Below are positions 29,471 through 42,200 of a stretch of DNA of 64,000 nucleotides, in pieces; within the stretch, counting starts at the first letter, position 1; each line of letters begins with the position of its first letter. The notes beneath the pieces are model-generated. The model was not told the origin of the DNA. It saw nothing but the letters and a program-made list of their open reading frames with translations, and ran no database searches. The position numbers and the translations under genes are program-made. This DNA comes from Enchytraeus crypticus (Eukaryota; Annelida; Clitellata; Enchytraeida; Enchytraeidae), in assembly GCA_905160935.1 (NCBI GenBank), contig CAJHZI010000184.1, positions 756,501 through 820,500 of the forward strand. Reading direction: 5' to 3'.

Positions 29471-30579
29471 TCTCTATCGTTCAGTAGATATGATAGAATA
29501 TTTTGCTGGAGCTCTGTGCTCTTGTCGAAATATTTTAGAAAAAGACTAATTCACAGCTTAAATTGCCGAACTCGCCATGCTTAAGTTACATATATTTTTG
29601 ATGAAGTCCAAATTATCGATTTTTAGCATCAATGACAATAGCTTGCAATGCCTAAAAAATTGATGTACTAATTTTGCGAAACCTACTACTTTACAATTGT
29701 GTGCCTGAATATGATATTTAGTTAGGTATGTAATTTGTATGATTTTATTTGATATTTTATTTGGTAGCATATCTATATTATAAATATATTTATCTTCACC
29801 ATTGAAATTTTAGCGTGCCTGCAAGTGACTTCCTCATAACAATTAACGTGAATTAAGCGAAATATTTGTATTAAATTCTACACTAATATTATATTCTATG
29901 CCTATGCGCTTTAATATTTGGATGCTGAATTTACAGACCCACCTGTTGAACAGCTGCTGTCTAGTGTAGTTTCTCATATTTTGGAACTTCGCAATGCGCA
30001 AGTATTTAAAATGAATGATATATTCCTAGTCAGAGTCTGCGCTATATTCAGTTAATCTACAAATACAAAACGCTATGGATTTGTATTTTTCCACTTCTGT
30101 CAAGAAACTAAAAATGCCGCTTTTAATATACATATTTGCTGCTTTCTGAACTGTCAAGATATTCCTATTTTTAGAGGCATTACACGTCATCATATCACAT
30201 TTTGTTTTACTTTGATACTTTTGTTAAAATAAATTCTTATTGTAAAATGCATCTATTTATGTTGAGCACTAAAATGAAAGTAAAGTGTACGTGCGTATTG
30301 TGTGATAAGCTTTAGCTTAATCTCTCCATGTGAAATAAAAAGAATTTTAGTGTTGTAGATAATGTAGTGATTACAAGTATTCCTTGGTCGTCGTGGTCGT
30401 ACTTCTGCAAATTGACAGTGTAGTCTTTGTAGTATATTTTGTTAGTATTTACCATTTTAAGTAGAGGCAATTAGCCTGAGGGTTTGCTGATATGTCTGAC
30501 TGGTTGATTCAATTGTATTGTATAATTAAATTGGTCAATTTTGTCTTTTATGAAGATTTTGGACGTGATCTCTCTCTCT

Positions 30580-30720
30580 CTCTCTCTTAGTGCACTGCCT
30601 GCTGGCAGGTTCATGGTATATAACGCCTCCACTCATCGCTATTTTTTAGTTCTACTCTTCATGTCGTCATACGAGTAGATCTTTAAATCATCTATGACAT
30701 TCCTTTTGCTATACCATTAT
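30580..30720 (-). mobile_element. LINE-A 3' end fragment
   Basis: Minus strand matches GAGTGGAGGCGTTATATACC and GGCAGTGCACTAAGAGAG. Confidence 0.75.
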
Positions 30721-31213
30721 TCTTGGGGATTCTGTTTCGGACGAAGTGGGACCCCTATGCCTTCCTCAGCTTCTATTCCCTGAGAAAACAATCCTGTTTA
30801 CCCAATACGATATATTCCTGCGTGATATATTCTTTAATATTCAATTATTTATTATTTAAGATATTATTTAATTTTTTATATAGCATAGCGACTAATTTGA
30901 TAAATTGTGTATCTAACGTTCTCTCCAGGTCTATATATATGATAAATGGCTAAAAGTAGTAATATTAAAATTAACCAACGAATGTATTATATCAAATCAA
31001 AAATATATTTCTAATCAATTTGTTATCGTTCTGAAAATGAAGGGCTAAAATTAGAAATTAATCAGATTTAACCCAACAACGGGAGGACTTGCGTTAAATT
31101 AATCCAGTCAGAAAGCTGGAAACATTTATTTTGACCGCAGTTGTTTAGTTTTTGAAGAGCTTCTGCTCGAGTGATTCGAGAATATTGCGATCAAATTCAG
31201 ATCTTATGCTACA

Positions 31214-31384
31214 CAGGGTGAGTAAAAAAAGATAACACCTGCAAAAAGTTTGAATATCTCTGACTATTGTTAATATTTTCAAATAACACTTTTAGCAATT
31301 ACTAAAGGAATAATTTTTGATGGGGTGGCCAATTTTCATCCATTTAATCTATAGATTAGCCAGTTATACAAGTTTCAGTAGAGT
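31214..31384 (+). mobile_element. Solo mariner inverted repeat
   Basis: About 170 bp match the left inverted repeat of 5455-6203, starting CAGGGTGAGTAAAAAAAG and ending CAAGTTTCAGTAGAG. No transposase and no second end are visible. Confidence 0.8.
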
Positions 31385-32929
31385 GTAATCGATCTGTGGC
31401 GATTAATCGTATAACTGCGATTATGGTACCGTGCCCTGTTCGTGCTAAGATACGAGGCACAGCGAAATAGTATGTCAAATACCACAAACATGTGCGTCAA
31501 TGTGCACGTTTGTCTTATGTTAACGAGCTGAAAATGAGGAATAGCTTTAAGTGATACATAGAGCCAGCTAGTAATAATTGTCTAACGTTGTATATATTTA
31601 GTTTGACAAATTTATGATATTGATTCTTTAAGAAATATAGAGGTGCAAATATTATTAATTTAAGCTAGCCTATTTTATAAAGAAAATCAACAGTGTCCGT
31701 TAACTTTTCCACATTGTAACTCTAGTATAGCTTACATTTTTGGTATTGTGCCCGATTTCTTTACTTGTTGAACAGTGTTTTGAATGGTTACTTAAAATAT
31801 AAAACACTTTTATATTGTAATGCATTCCATGATATTTCATTTTAGTGTAGTCAGCTAATATTAATAATTAGTCGCCGTATCTTATCAAATTATGGAAGTA
31901 GAATAATCTGTTAATTAAGAGATTAGAATCGTATAGGATTTCTGCTATAAATACTAATAACTAAGTTTTACGCCGGTTTCCGTAATCCAGAAATCTATTA
32001 GAAAATTACTAACTCGAACCAACAGCTTTCCGCACAACTGACAAGTATTCTATTCTACTAATGTGGACTTTCAGTAAGATTCCTATTTGCATTGTGTCAG
32101 TATTTGTACAATATATTAAGTTTTAAAGTATTGTGCAATTCCCTACCAAGCTTCAGAGCCTGCGTAATGTATATAATGTGCCTGATTCTCTAAATGAAAT
32201 CTAAATTTCTATTTAATGATCTGTTGAGTGATCTAATTAGTTATCTATTTAGTTATCCCCTGGCGGATTCTGTACCAAAACGCAACAGACGCTATTGCTA
32301 TTAACTTTTGTGATGTTGCTTATTCTTCATATGATACACTTTCATTTGGTGTATTTCATATATGCTTTAATATTTCTGTCTTATTGTCACAGATTGCTCT
32401 AACCTATCTGCTTATTGTTAAGAAATTTGCGTAGATTTGAAATTTATAAATAAAATGAAGTGCGTTTAATTCAATCAAATTTCAATCAAGGGAATTGGCT
32501 TGTCTTGTACATTTCTATCACATTTTGTGATATTGCAATGTAGATATTGATTTTATTGCTTTTAATCGTGTTAGCTAATAAATAATTGCATTACTATTGT
32601 GCTACTATTATATTTCAATCTCTTGCACTTCAATATTCTATTTAATAGCTGGTTCAAAGCACGTATTAATTTTCGCGGTCTCACTTAAATCGCAAGGTCA
32701 CTCCATAGACTCTTATAAGTACTTAATCGCAAAACTTAACTAATGTCATTATATGAATTGAAAACCGTGACTTTTAAAGTGGTTTTCCATTGCCTTCTCA
32801 GCTCCATTTTAATAGAGCTCAATATGCTTTGACTTCAGTATTCGGTGGCCCTGACACAATACGGGCAATAATTATATCAGCCTTCCGAATGTTATACTTT
32901 AAAAATTTGTATTTTGTAGGTTTAGAGTC

Positions 32930-33050
32930 AAGGTTAGAAGTCCGAAGGGCTTCTTTTCAAGAAGTCGTCGAAACCCGACCAACGCCGGGGTTGATCCAAA
33001 TTACTGACCAACTGAGTGATGATCCAGTTCTCAATGCGAAATGCATGTAA
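32930..33050 (+). repeat. Dispersed repeat family D copy
   Basis: CGAAGGGCTTCTTTTCAAGA and GGGGTTGATCCAAATTACTG match 25340-25530. Confidence 0.65.
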
Positions 33051-33104
33051 AACATTTTCAAATATCTAACGTGCAATACATGGCAATGTTATACATGAAT
33101 TATT

Positions 33105-33340
33105 AAATGCTTATAGGTTCATGGTACAAATTCTTTCTATGTACCATGAAGTCTGCCGTGCTCCATAAGAGCCATCGATAAACAAGTCAATGCCGTCATA
33201 AAAATCTCTACCTTATTCACATCTTAATGTATTCTATAACTTGGGAAAATATGTTTTCGGAAGTGATTTCCTTTGCCCTTTCTCAGTTTTTGTTTAGTCT
33301 TCCCTTTTGACACGTGCAGTTTACAGTTGGTTTATTCTTC
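33105..33340 (-). mobile_element. SINE-A copy (reverse)
   Basis: Contains GAAGTCTGCCGTGCTCCATA and AAGTGATTTCCTTTGCCC, in the same order as reversed SINE-A. Diverged. Confidence 0.5.
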
Positions 33341-34481
33341 ATTGGCTTGGACAAAATGAGAAATAAGTTCATAAATAAATTCGAACGCTGAAGAGCAACA
33401 CACGACTCTACAATTCTGATTTTTTTATTTTTACTTCAAAATTACAGTTATGTTTTAACACACACGCACAAACGTCGAACACAACTAATGGCTAAAAATA
33501 TATAGGCCCTATAGCGATTTAAGTATAACAAAACAAATAACATATAATAACGTAATAATATTTAGGCCCTATAGCAATTTAAGTATAATAAAATAACATC
33601 TAATAATCTAATAATATATATTGCAATGTTAGTATAACAAATTTAAATTAGGTCCCAAATAACCATTAATGTGCTATATGTATATCATAGTGGCGAAGCT
33701 TAATACACCATTCCTCGACAAAAAAGAGGCAATGAGTAGGAATAGAAGGTAGGTAGGTTGTAGTGTGTTTAACGTCAAGGTACAGAGGCACAAGGCTTCT
33801 CTTCAAGACGACTCGACACACTCGAGCTACCGTCACAAAGATTAATGTAAATCTAACAGTAGGAATCGAAGGCGATTCTTCTCTGTCACCATGCTTTACA
33901 AACTACTGACTTACAACGTTTCTTACATCACCTTCTCTTCAGTCAGTATCACACATTAGTTGTCGTCTATTTATTTTTTTATAATTGCAAACAAAAAAAT
34001 ATTACTTATAATGATTTCAAAATGTTCCTATTACTTCTCATTGCAAATAAATTAACTAATTGACAAATATTGTGAATTTGCCCGCAACTAGACTGATGTG
34101 CGGCCATAACGTAGGCATAAATTGGCTATATTACTTTGACTATGCATTTAGTGCATCGATAACACAATTACATTTTGTTTAATCTAACTTCATTCCAGTG
34201 AAGCTCCCGGAATTCCCCTATGTCGGAATTTTTTCTCTGATTCTAGTTTTGTTACAGCCACGAATGATAATCAAATGTATAACGTGAAAGTAGCCCAAAG
34301 TTTTCTTCACAGTTTTCTCTTAGCATGATACATTTCAGCTTTATCGTCAATTTGCGAAAAAAAACTAACAGAAAGAGTCTTATAATAATATAAATGTGAA
34401 AGTTGCCAGGTATTCAATACCTTTTTTTATACATTGATTTTAAAATAATTTTACGACATTTCAGACGCATAACGTAGGCCA

Positions 34482-34717
34482 ACTAGGCTTACCCGTGTTG
34501 TCTCCGGGTTGCGGAAGAAAATATCAACCGTGGCCTGATCGTGACGTATAAGGCGACCAAGCACTATGATCTAAACCAATGTCGGAAAGGGTATTTGGTT
34601 GGTGAGCGCCTAGGCTCCAGAAGTTACAACAGAATTGTCTAAACCAATGATAAAGTTTAAACAGATCCCAACTAGGGATAAACTGTGATTCAATGTTAGA
34701 TGATGATGATGCTATAG
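34482..34717 (+). mobile_element. SINE-B copy
   Basis: Head CCGTGTTGTCTCCGGGTTGC, middle AACCAATGTCGGAAAGGG and GGTTGGTGAGCG, tail AGATGATGATGATG. Matches 44777-44982 and 50429-50646 along its length. Confidence 0.7.
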
Positions 34718-35216
34718 TAACGACAGCTTATCGTATGCTTTATGCAGACAAGAACCTATTAAAATTCTGAATTATGCAGTATGGCTTAATTATCATTCTG
34801 AACATGACATATGTACCAGTAGAAACTGGTCGTTGAATTCATTGAAAAATAGTAATGATCAGAATATCGGCTACGAGGTAATGGGACTGTCTATCCCTCA
34901 GCTGCTCCCATATGTAATAAAACATTTAATTTTCATCTTTGCCACTAAACACTCGGCTGGTCTGTAGCTTATAGGTGAATGCCTGATGTTGTCGTCGACG
35001 ATGGAGCGCTTCAATTGCTGTTACAGTCGATGAAATTCTGGATACGCCCCTGCGAATCTGAAAAATCTATGCCCCTAAATTTATGAATCTGAAGAAGCTA
35101 TGCGCCGATTTAAAAGGCATTTACTAGAATTTGATAATATTACAGCTTAGACCGGCTGCCCAGTCTTACATTTCACTAATCACATTAACTGATTGATTGA
35201 TCTGAGAACGCATATA

Positions 35217-35386
35217 CTATAAGAGAGCCTGTTTGCTCCGCCTACATCTCGATACATTGCTTCCGTCATCAGCCATTGACATGAGATTTACAGCCAAGTC
35301 TCCGCCCACTGTGACGTTACTGATACACCCGGTGAATCCTGAGCTATATCTTCCCATTGTCCAGTGCACTACGTCATCCATTCCAC
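35217..35386 (-). CDS. Matrix gene last exon: end of LamG3
   Basis: The acceptor is TCTTTCAG, phase 1 in. Encodes [21 protein letters not shown], and ends [10 protein letters not shown] with TAG at 35219-35217. The GFTGC block with a later VSRC gives the conserved LamG disulfide. Confidence 0.88.
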
Positions 35387-38300
35387 CTGAAAGATGGAAA
35401 AGCTACAAGCTTACGCTGAGTTCAACAGTGTCTCTCGAAAGGTCATATTCACTGATATAAGCGAGCGATAATCTATGACCACCATTGCAATTGCGATGGA
35501 TTGTATTACTAAACGTTAAAATGGTATGTCACATATCGAAAACCGTAAACCTCAACATTTCCATCTTATGTTGTCATGTGTTAGAAAGGACATTTTAAGT
35601 GGGAATGAGAATAAAACAACAGTTGGTCATGCTTCTTATAATTAGAGAAACTTCGAGTTGGACCTCGAAGTTCCAGATTCAAATCTTTTTCAGATTCACA
35701 TTTCATTAAGACTGCTTCGAAGCTCGCAAGGTCAGATAGTTGTTTTATAGGATAGGGGATAGGGTTACTTTTGAATAGCGTTATGGCTTTCCAGGATAAA
35801 TAAAGATTAAATATCTTTTCAAATTGAGACTGAAAATTCGGTCTGTTTTACAGTGACACAATAGATTGCTTGATGCTGATATGAGTAGTTGCTTAGAGAA
35901 AGGAAGGTATCCTTGGGGTTGATGAGCCACCAAAGATGTCATGCAAACTTTTTTTAAGTCAAACATATTAGAGCGTATGGTGTATAATGTGTGCTCCCCC
36001 AAGATTAAAGTGCGTCCACAAGCTTTTATCCTGGTTGCACCACTGAATTTGAGTATTAGAACAAATTATGTAGTTCAACTTCAGGTAATATATTTGATAC
36101 CTTGAAGTGGTTTGGCCTCTCAGCTAGAAATTACTAAATTAAGCGTAAATTGTTATAAATTTTTATACTTTGATGCTACCTTATTTTTAATGCAGCATTT
36201 CTCGTATCGTTTGGACATTGTAGTTGCCCTAAGTATTGCTCTCTCTCTCCCTCTCTTCCTGTCTCTTTAGAGCTCTGCTCACTGCAGATCCCATTTCTAA
36301 TTATACATTACCTATTATTCGCTATAAATTTACATATACATAGGCTACCCGGAACTTGAATTAGTAGCGTGAACCTGTATAACATGGAGTATTTATAGTT
36401 TGACACTTTATGACTGGGAACCTGAAAACTTCATGCTTAAATGAATCTATAGAGTAAGCATTCTGGTTTAATTTGATCACAGTGTTCACGTCTAATTTTT
36501 TAATATTAAATAGACTCCATATACCGATGTAAATTCTGCCTGTAGTTGTAAGTTGTTTCATGGATCCAGGCGAAGTCCCTTCCACAAATAGCTGTCTTCC
36601 ATCTATCTCCAGCCTCCCATTTCTCTCATACCTTAAAACAGAAATAACATGTTAGTATTTAAGTCATAGATGGGGAGTATACTGTATATGCCACATCATT
36701 GTTCATTACGATTATATGATTACAGATTGTAATTGTTAAAATGATAGGCGCTAGATGGTAGCAAAAGTTCAATTCTCTAGCTCATATTTAGAATCTCAAC
36801 TTTTCATTGGCCAATAGGCTCGTGCGTGAGTGACAATTGTTGTGAGTTGATCGATGGGTGACTAACGTAAACTTACTGTTTTCGTTTTCGTAATTTAATC
36901 GAATTAGTTTGAGAATAATACACTGCTAGTTTGTTGGTATTAGTCAAACTCAGATCATTAATTTCTTTAGTCTGTTTAGTATATCTAATAAATCAGTAAT
37001 AATCAGTAATGCATTGAACAAAAACACGAACGAATTAATCATAAACTAAACGTGAATGAATGAATGGATGAATGAATGAATGAACGAATGAACCAACGAA
37101 CGAAAAACCTAAAGAACTAACTAACTAACGAATCATCAACTAATGAATTAAAGAGCATTTGAAATACGAACGATACACGACGAATGAAAAGCTGATGACT
37201 GAGTTTAAGGAAGACGAACCTGTGCAGATGAACAGTGTGCCACCTGTCGTCATCAACTCTCGTATGATTGGCCGTCATGCTCACCTCACCACTGCCTAAA
37301 TTATAATGCACCGTCACGTGACCTCCTTTCAGCCCCAGTGCCAAATAATCGCTATAGGGGTTGATTTCGTCGTCCCCCACCCACAACAGCAGTCCCTCGC
37401 CGCCCTCGGGGTTCTCCGCCCCCCTAGGTCTAATTCTCATCAGCAAATCCAGCTCACGCCCCCGAATTCTGATAGAAGAAATAAAAGTTAATTATGTATT
37501 AGTAGACCTATACTACACATGTTTTTATAACTGATACCCCAAATTGTTCATACAATCGTAAATACAAGCTGAATTGTTCTTAATTGACAAAGTTATTGAA
37601 ATTTTTATGCATGCGACTATTCATTGAGTCTACGTGTGCTAGGCGAAATAGCCGCTTACTACAATGTTATCGTCCAGTTAGCTCGAGATCTGTTGGATTC
37701 CCAGCATGCACAATGTATATAATATTAATTGTTACAACTATTCTCAAAAAATGAATTTTTAAACGTCACGTCTCGACGATGCTTACCTTTGAGTAAGGAG
37801 CTCATTTACTATCAGTAAGTAACTGTTTCCTGAGAATTCTGGAATAGTGATTGGCTCTCGAACCGCTGTTAACAGAGTAATCAGATATTGTTCAAATTAT
37901 CATATATATAATAAAAATATAAAAATAAATTCAGTCTATTTAATTGTGGGAAGGAGATTATTGCACTAGCTTTAACATGTTCCACAAGAGAAATTAACTA
38001 GGCCTACTGCCAGCTCGGTTTGTATATGGATGTTTGAGTGTGGATATCTTGGAAGACCGCGATCTAAGAGGCTCAAGCAAGAATTCCAACATGTTGGAAG
38101 GTTATTCTTAATCTGCGCTGACTATAAAGCACTACACAGCCTTGTACAGTTTATGGAGGCAAAGATCATTAATAATAATTTCAAGAAGGAAATAGAGAAA
38201 ACTTATTAGTTAGTTAGCTGGTTTTACTATTTAACAGAGAAAAGAAATCCAAAAGCATTAACTTTTCTAACGCAAGCTTTTTGTAGTTAATGTGAAAGCA

Positions 38301-39118
38301 TTAACTTTTCTAAAGCAAACTTTTTTTAGTTAATAGAAAAGCATTAACTTTTCTAACATTAGCTTTTTGTGGTTATTCTAAAAGCATTAACTTTCCTAAC
38401 GTTAGCATTTTCTAGTTGATCTAAGTGCAAAAACGTGTTTAATGTTTAATTATAACTAAAGAAAGCTAACGCTTTTCTCACCATAGTAAAAATGCATTTG
38501 ACAGAGTGATTTACTGCCTGTTTTGATTGATTAACTGAACGATCGATTGTCTTAAATAATTAATAATGTTTGACTAAATAATTAATAGTGTTTTATTGTC
38601 GGACGAACATTAGATTTATTGATCGACTGAGTAAACCATTTATCGATGAATTTATCGCCCAATCGATTGAGTGATAGATTTGTCGAGTGATTGCAAAAAC
38701 CAATTAGCAGAAAACTGACTTAATTTTAAGCCACAATGACATACAAAGTAGAAACCTGTTTCGCAGCTTGCACCTTCATAGCCAAGTTTACAACTGCAAG
38801 TAAATGTATCCCTGCTTGGATGACATCTGGCACCATTTTTACACGGCGAGAGTGCGCAGGAGTGTTCACAATTGTCCACGTTGACTCCGGTAATGACTTC
38901 CTCCATCAACTTCAGTGGCCTCTTGTTGATTATTATCTGTCCAATCAATCAATCAATCCATCAATCAATCACCAATCAGGAAGCCAATTTAAAAAATTTT
39001 CATTTTTAAAAGCACGGAGGTTTTAAAAGAAACATCAGGATTAGTTATATCGTTGATATACATGTACCGTAGTTTACCAAGTTAACCAGATCTAATCATG
39101 GGCATCCCAATATACATG

Positions 39119-39184
<66 letters not shown>

Positions 39185-39225
39185 ATACTGTTATAGAATT
39201 GTGGCATTCTTTATAAGATATATTG

Positions 39226-39274
<49 letters not shown>

Positions 39275-42200
39275 ATTTTTATATTCTGGCTGGAGCCAGT
39301 GGCGAAGCCGGTAAGATACTCGACCGCGGATCAGTAGGTGCGGGGTTCAAATCCTGGGCTCGCCCGTCACTGACATCGCTTTCGAGTGAGGAAACTGACG
39401 TTAACCTTAGCTTTACCAGCTTTATAATATATATTTAATATATATTTTTATATATACAGTATATATATATATATATATATACTGTATATTTAACATATAT
39501 TTTTTAATATATATTCTTGCATGGTCTAATGTAAGTAAACATTTAACTGTTATTTGGGCAGTACTAACAAAATAAAAAATAGCTTAATTTAGATAATAAA
39601 TAAACGTTATCATAAAAATAAATACATATATAATTATATACTAGTTGATTAGTCATATAATTAGTCACTTCCACGTAAGCGAACCCGAGAGAGCATCGTT
39701 CCATTATCGACTCATTATCGACCTACTATCGACTAATTATCGACCCACTATCGTCCCGATATCGTTCAAATTACAAGTTGTGCTAATAGTTTATCGTTCA
39801 GCTACCGACGAAGTTGCCACAAAGAAACTGTAGGCACATAAACGGGCTGAGCCAGTGGCTTGTTGACAAGTTGTTCGACAGCGGTTCAATAGTTGCAGGG
39901 TTCACATACAGTGCTCTCCTCGTCACTGACATGCTATTCGAGCGCGAAACTGACGTTGACGTTATTGGCCTTACCCCGATAAACCCTTCCAGATTTTAGC
40001 AAGGTTTAATTATCATGGAAATAAAGTTTGAGATGACACAGAATTTTACAAGAATCCGGAAAACCACCGCATCTGATTACTAGACTTTCCTGTCTTAGTA
40101 ATTATCCACGTCGTGGCAATTCTTCAAATTATATTTAAGATTTTGTCAAGTTAAACACGATATTTCTGAACTTGTATTTGACGGAATAATTGCTTCTTTT
40201 CGTTTTGGTCCCGTGATTCTTCACTTCAGAGCTATGGAAGGCTTCTATATCATTAAAATGAAACTAGAATATTACTATGGAAAATAACATTAATAAACAA
40301 AACTACACTTAGAAATATTTTTCTTAGGTGAAATAAATAATATGATGTTTTCTTTTTTATCTTTAAACAATTGACAATTTGGTCATAATTTATCAAAAGG
40401 AAAGAGATGATGAACTATGTTGATATCTATCACTTTTAATACCATATGTTTAAACCGTTAGGCAATTTAGTACATTTTCCATGTAACCAGTCCAGTGAAT
40501 ATCGGAGATTTTACTCTCAGACCAGCGCGGCTGGGAATCGAACCCACGTGAGTTCAATTCACCCCAGGATCTGTCATTTAAGACTTCATGACGTTACCCC
40601 TACGCTATCGAGACATTCAATATACAGCAGAGGTTCGTACGCTCTGAATGCATCCACTGAATGGTGTGGTGACGGCTGCAGCGTGTTTGGCAACTTCGTC
40701 GAAGTTCGAGTGGCCGCCTATGAAGAGATCCAGAGAGAGAGTGAGCTGAGTGAAAGCGCCTTCGGCCATACCCTCGATCAATGTCTCGTTGTCAACTCTC
40801 AGGTAACCCGCTCGTGCTGTGAATAATAAAAGCCTTAAGTCTAGTTTAACGTCGGTTTTCAGTCTCTGAAGCATGTTCTGACAGGGAGATAGAGCACTGG
40901 ATAAAGTTTAAACTCTGCAACTACTGATCCGCAGTCGAGCATCTTTACAATATGCAATTTGTTCTTCAAATCAAATCAAATCCTGGGCTCGCCCGCCACT
41001 GACATCGCTTTCGAGTGAGGAAACTGACGTTTACGTTAGCTTTTATCTTTGCACAATTGAGCGGGTAAAAATTAATGAAGAATCAAGTGGCCTTGAGTTT
41101 GAGCACATTCATACATATAGAACTTAACTATAATTCATTTTGTAAATAAAGCTAAGAATTATACAAAGATTGATATTGTATAGTTACTGCAATAGTAGCA
41201 ATTAATAAAAGAACAATTTATTTGTATATCACTAATTAATAGTTATCAGTGACTGAGAAGATCAACCGACCTGTCCTAGACACTTCCACGGTGTGCCACT
41301 CGTGCATGGAGACAGGATTAAAACTTCGAATAACGGCTGGTCCAGTACCAAGGTCAAACCTGTACTCCACGTAACCTTGATTTAGGGATATGGAAATAAA
41401 ATCTCCAGTTCGATCCTTGGTGTAGCCGTTATAGAGGATTAGACCGTGGTGTTTGGTAGGCTTGAATACGAGTCGTATTTCGAGGAACGAGAGAGCCCTT
41501 TGCTTCAGACCCAAGTACTGAAGATAGGAAGTGCCGTGAAACTGAGGCACGTGAACGTTTATACCTACGGTCGATTGGTATATCGCACAACAAAAACAAA
41601 TTAAAATTATTTTAATTAAACTATTTTAAATGTAAAACATTTTAAACTATCCGAGTTCATTTATTGTTAGAAATATCACGTGCTATGAAATTCAGACGAA
41701 GCAATTACGATCATTTTCTGCCGGGTTCAAATCCAGCGCTCGCATCGTTACACATGTTTTAAGATACGTAACGAACGCTAAACTCGACTCGACTGCAGTT
41801 TTTACAGACAATACTAGCAATTCAGAGGATGTCAGTTCTTCATTTAAGATTTCGATGCATAATAATTCAGTGCGTCACAAAGTAAAGCAATACTAAGCTG
41901 AAGAGAAAAGCATCATACCCGCATCATTTCTCAATTAGTCTATGCAGCATTCCTCCTAGGACATGAGTCAACCAGACACTCATATTAATTATCTTATAAT
42001 AATCTATTTCATTGAGTGAGCATAAAGCCATGATATATGGCTACTTCGTTATTTGTCAAAATTTGACAGGAAGTAAAAGAACAGAAAACAAATCAAATAC
42101 CACGAATATAAAAAGTAAAATTAAAAATGAAATCATAGTAGATCAAATTATGACATTATGATCAAAATGAGGTAATCCGAATGATTTTTTATGATTTCTC

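Larger units (their letters stand above)
27549..35216. other. Rab 3' UTR and intergenic DNA
   Basis: AT-rich DNA with the repeats listed separately. I see no supported exon. A 60-bp direct repeat based on TAGGCCCTATAGC lies at 33500-33640. The minus-strand matrix gene ends at 35217, so its poly(A) site should be at lower coordinates; a TTTATT near 33966 is one candidate only. Confidence 0.6.

Noticed and set aside
39288..39360. A functional tRNA gene
   Set aside because: Box A and B fit, but the arms do not fold into a full cloverleaf and similar copies recur with a constant non-tRNA tail, so it is a SINE.
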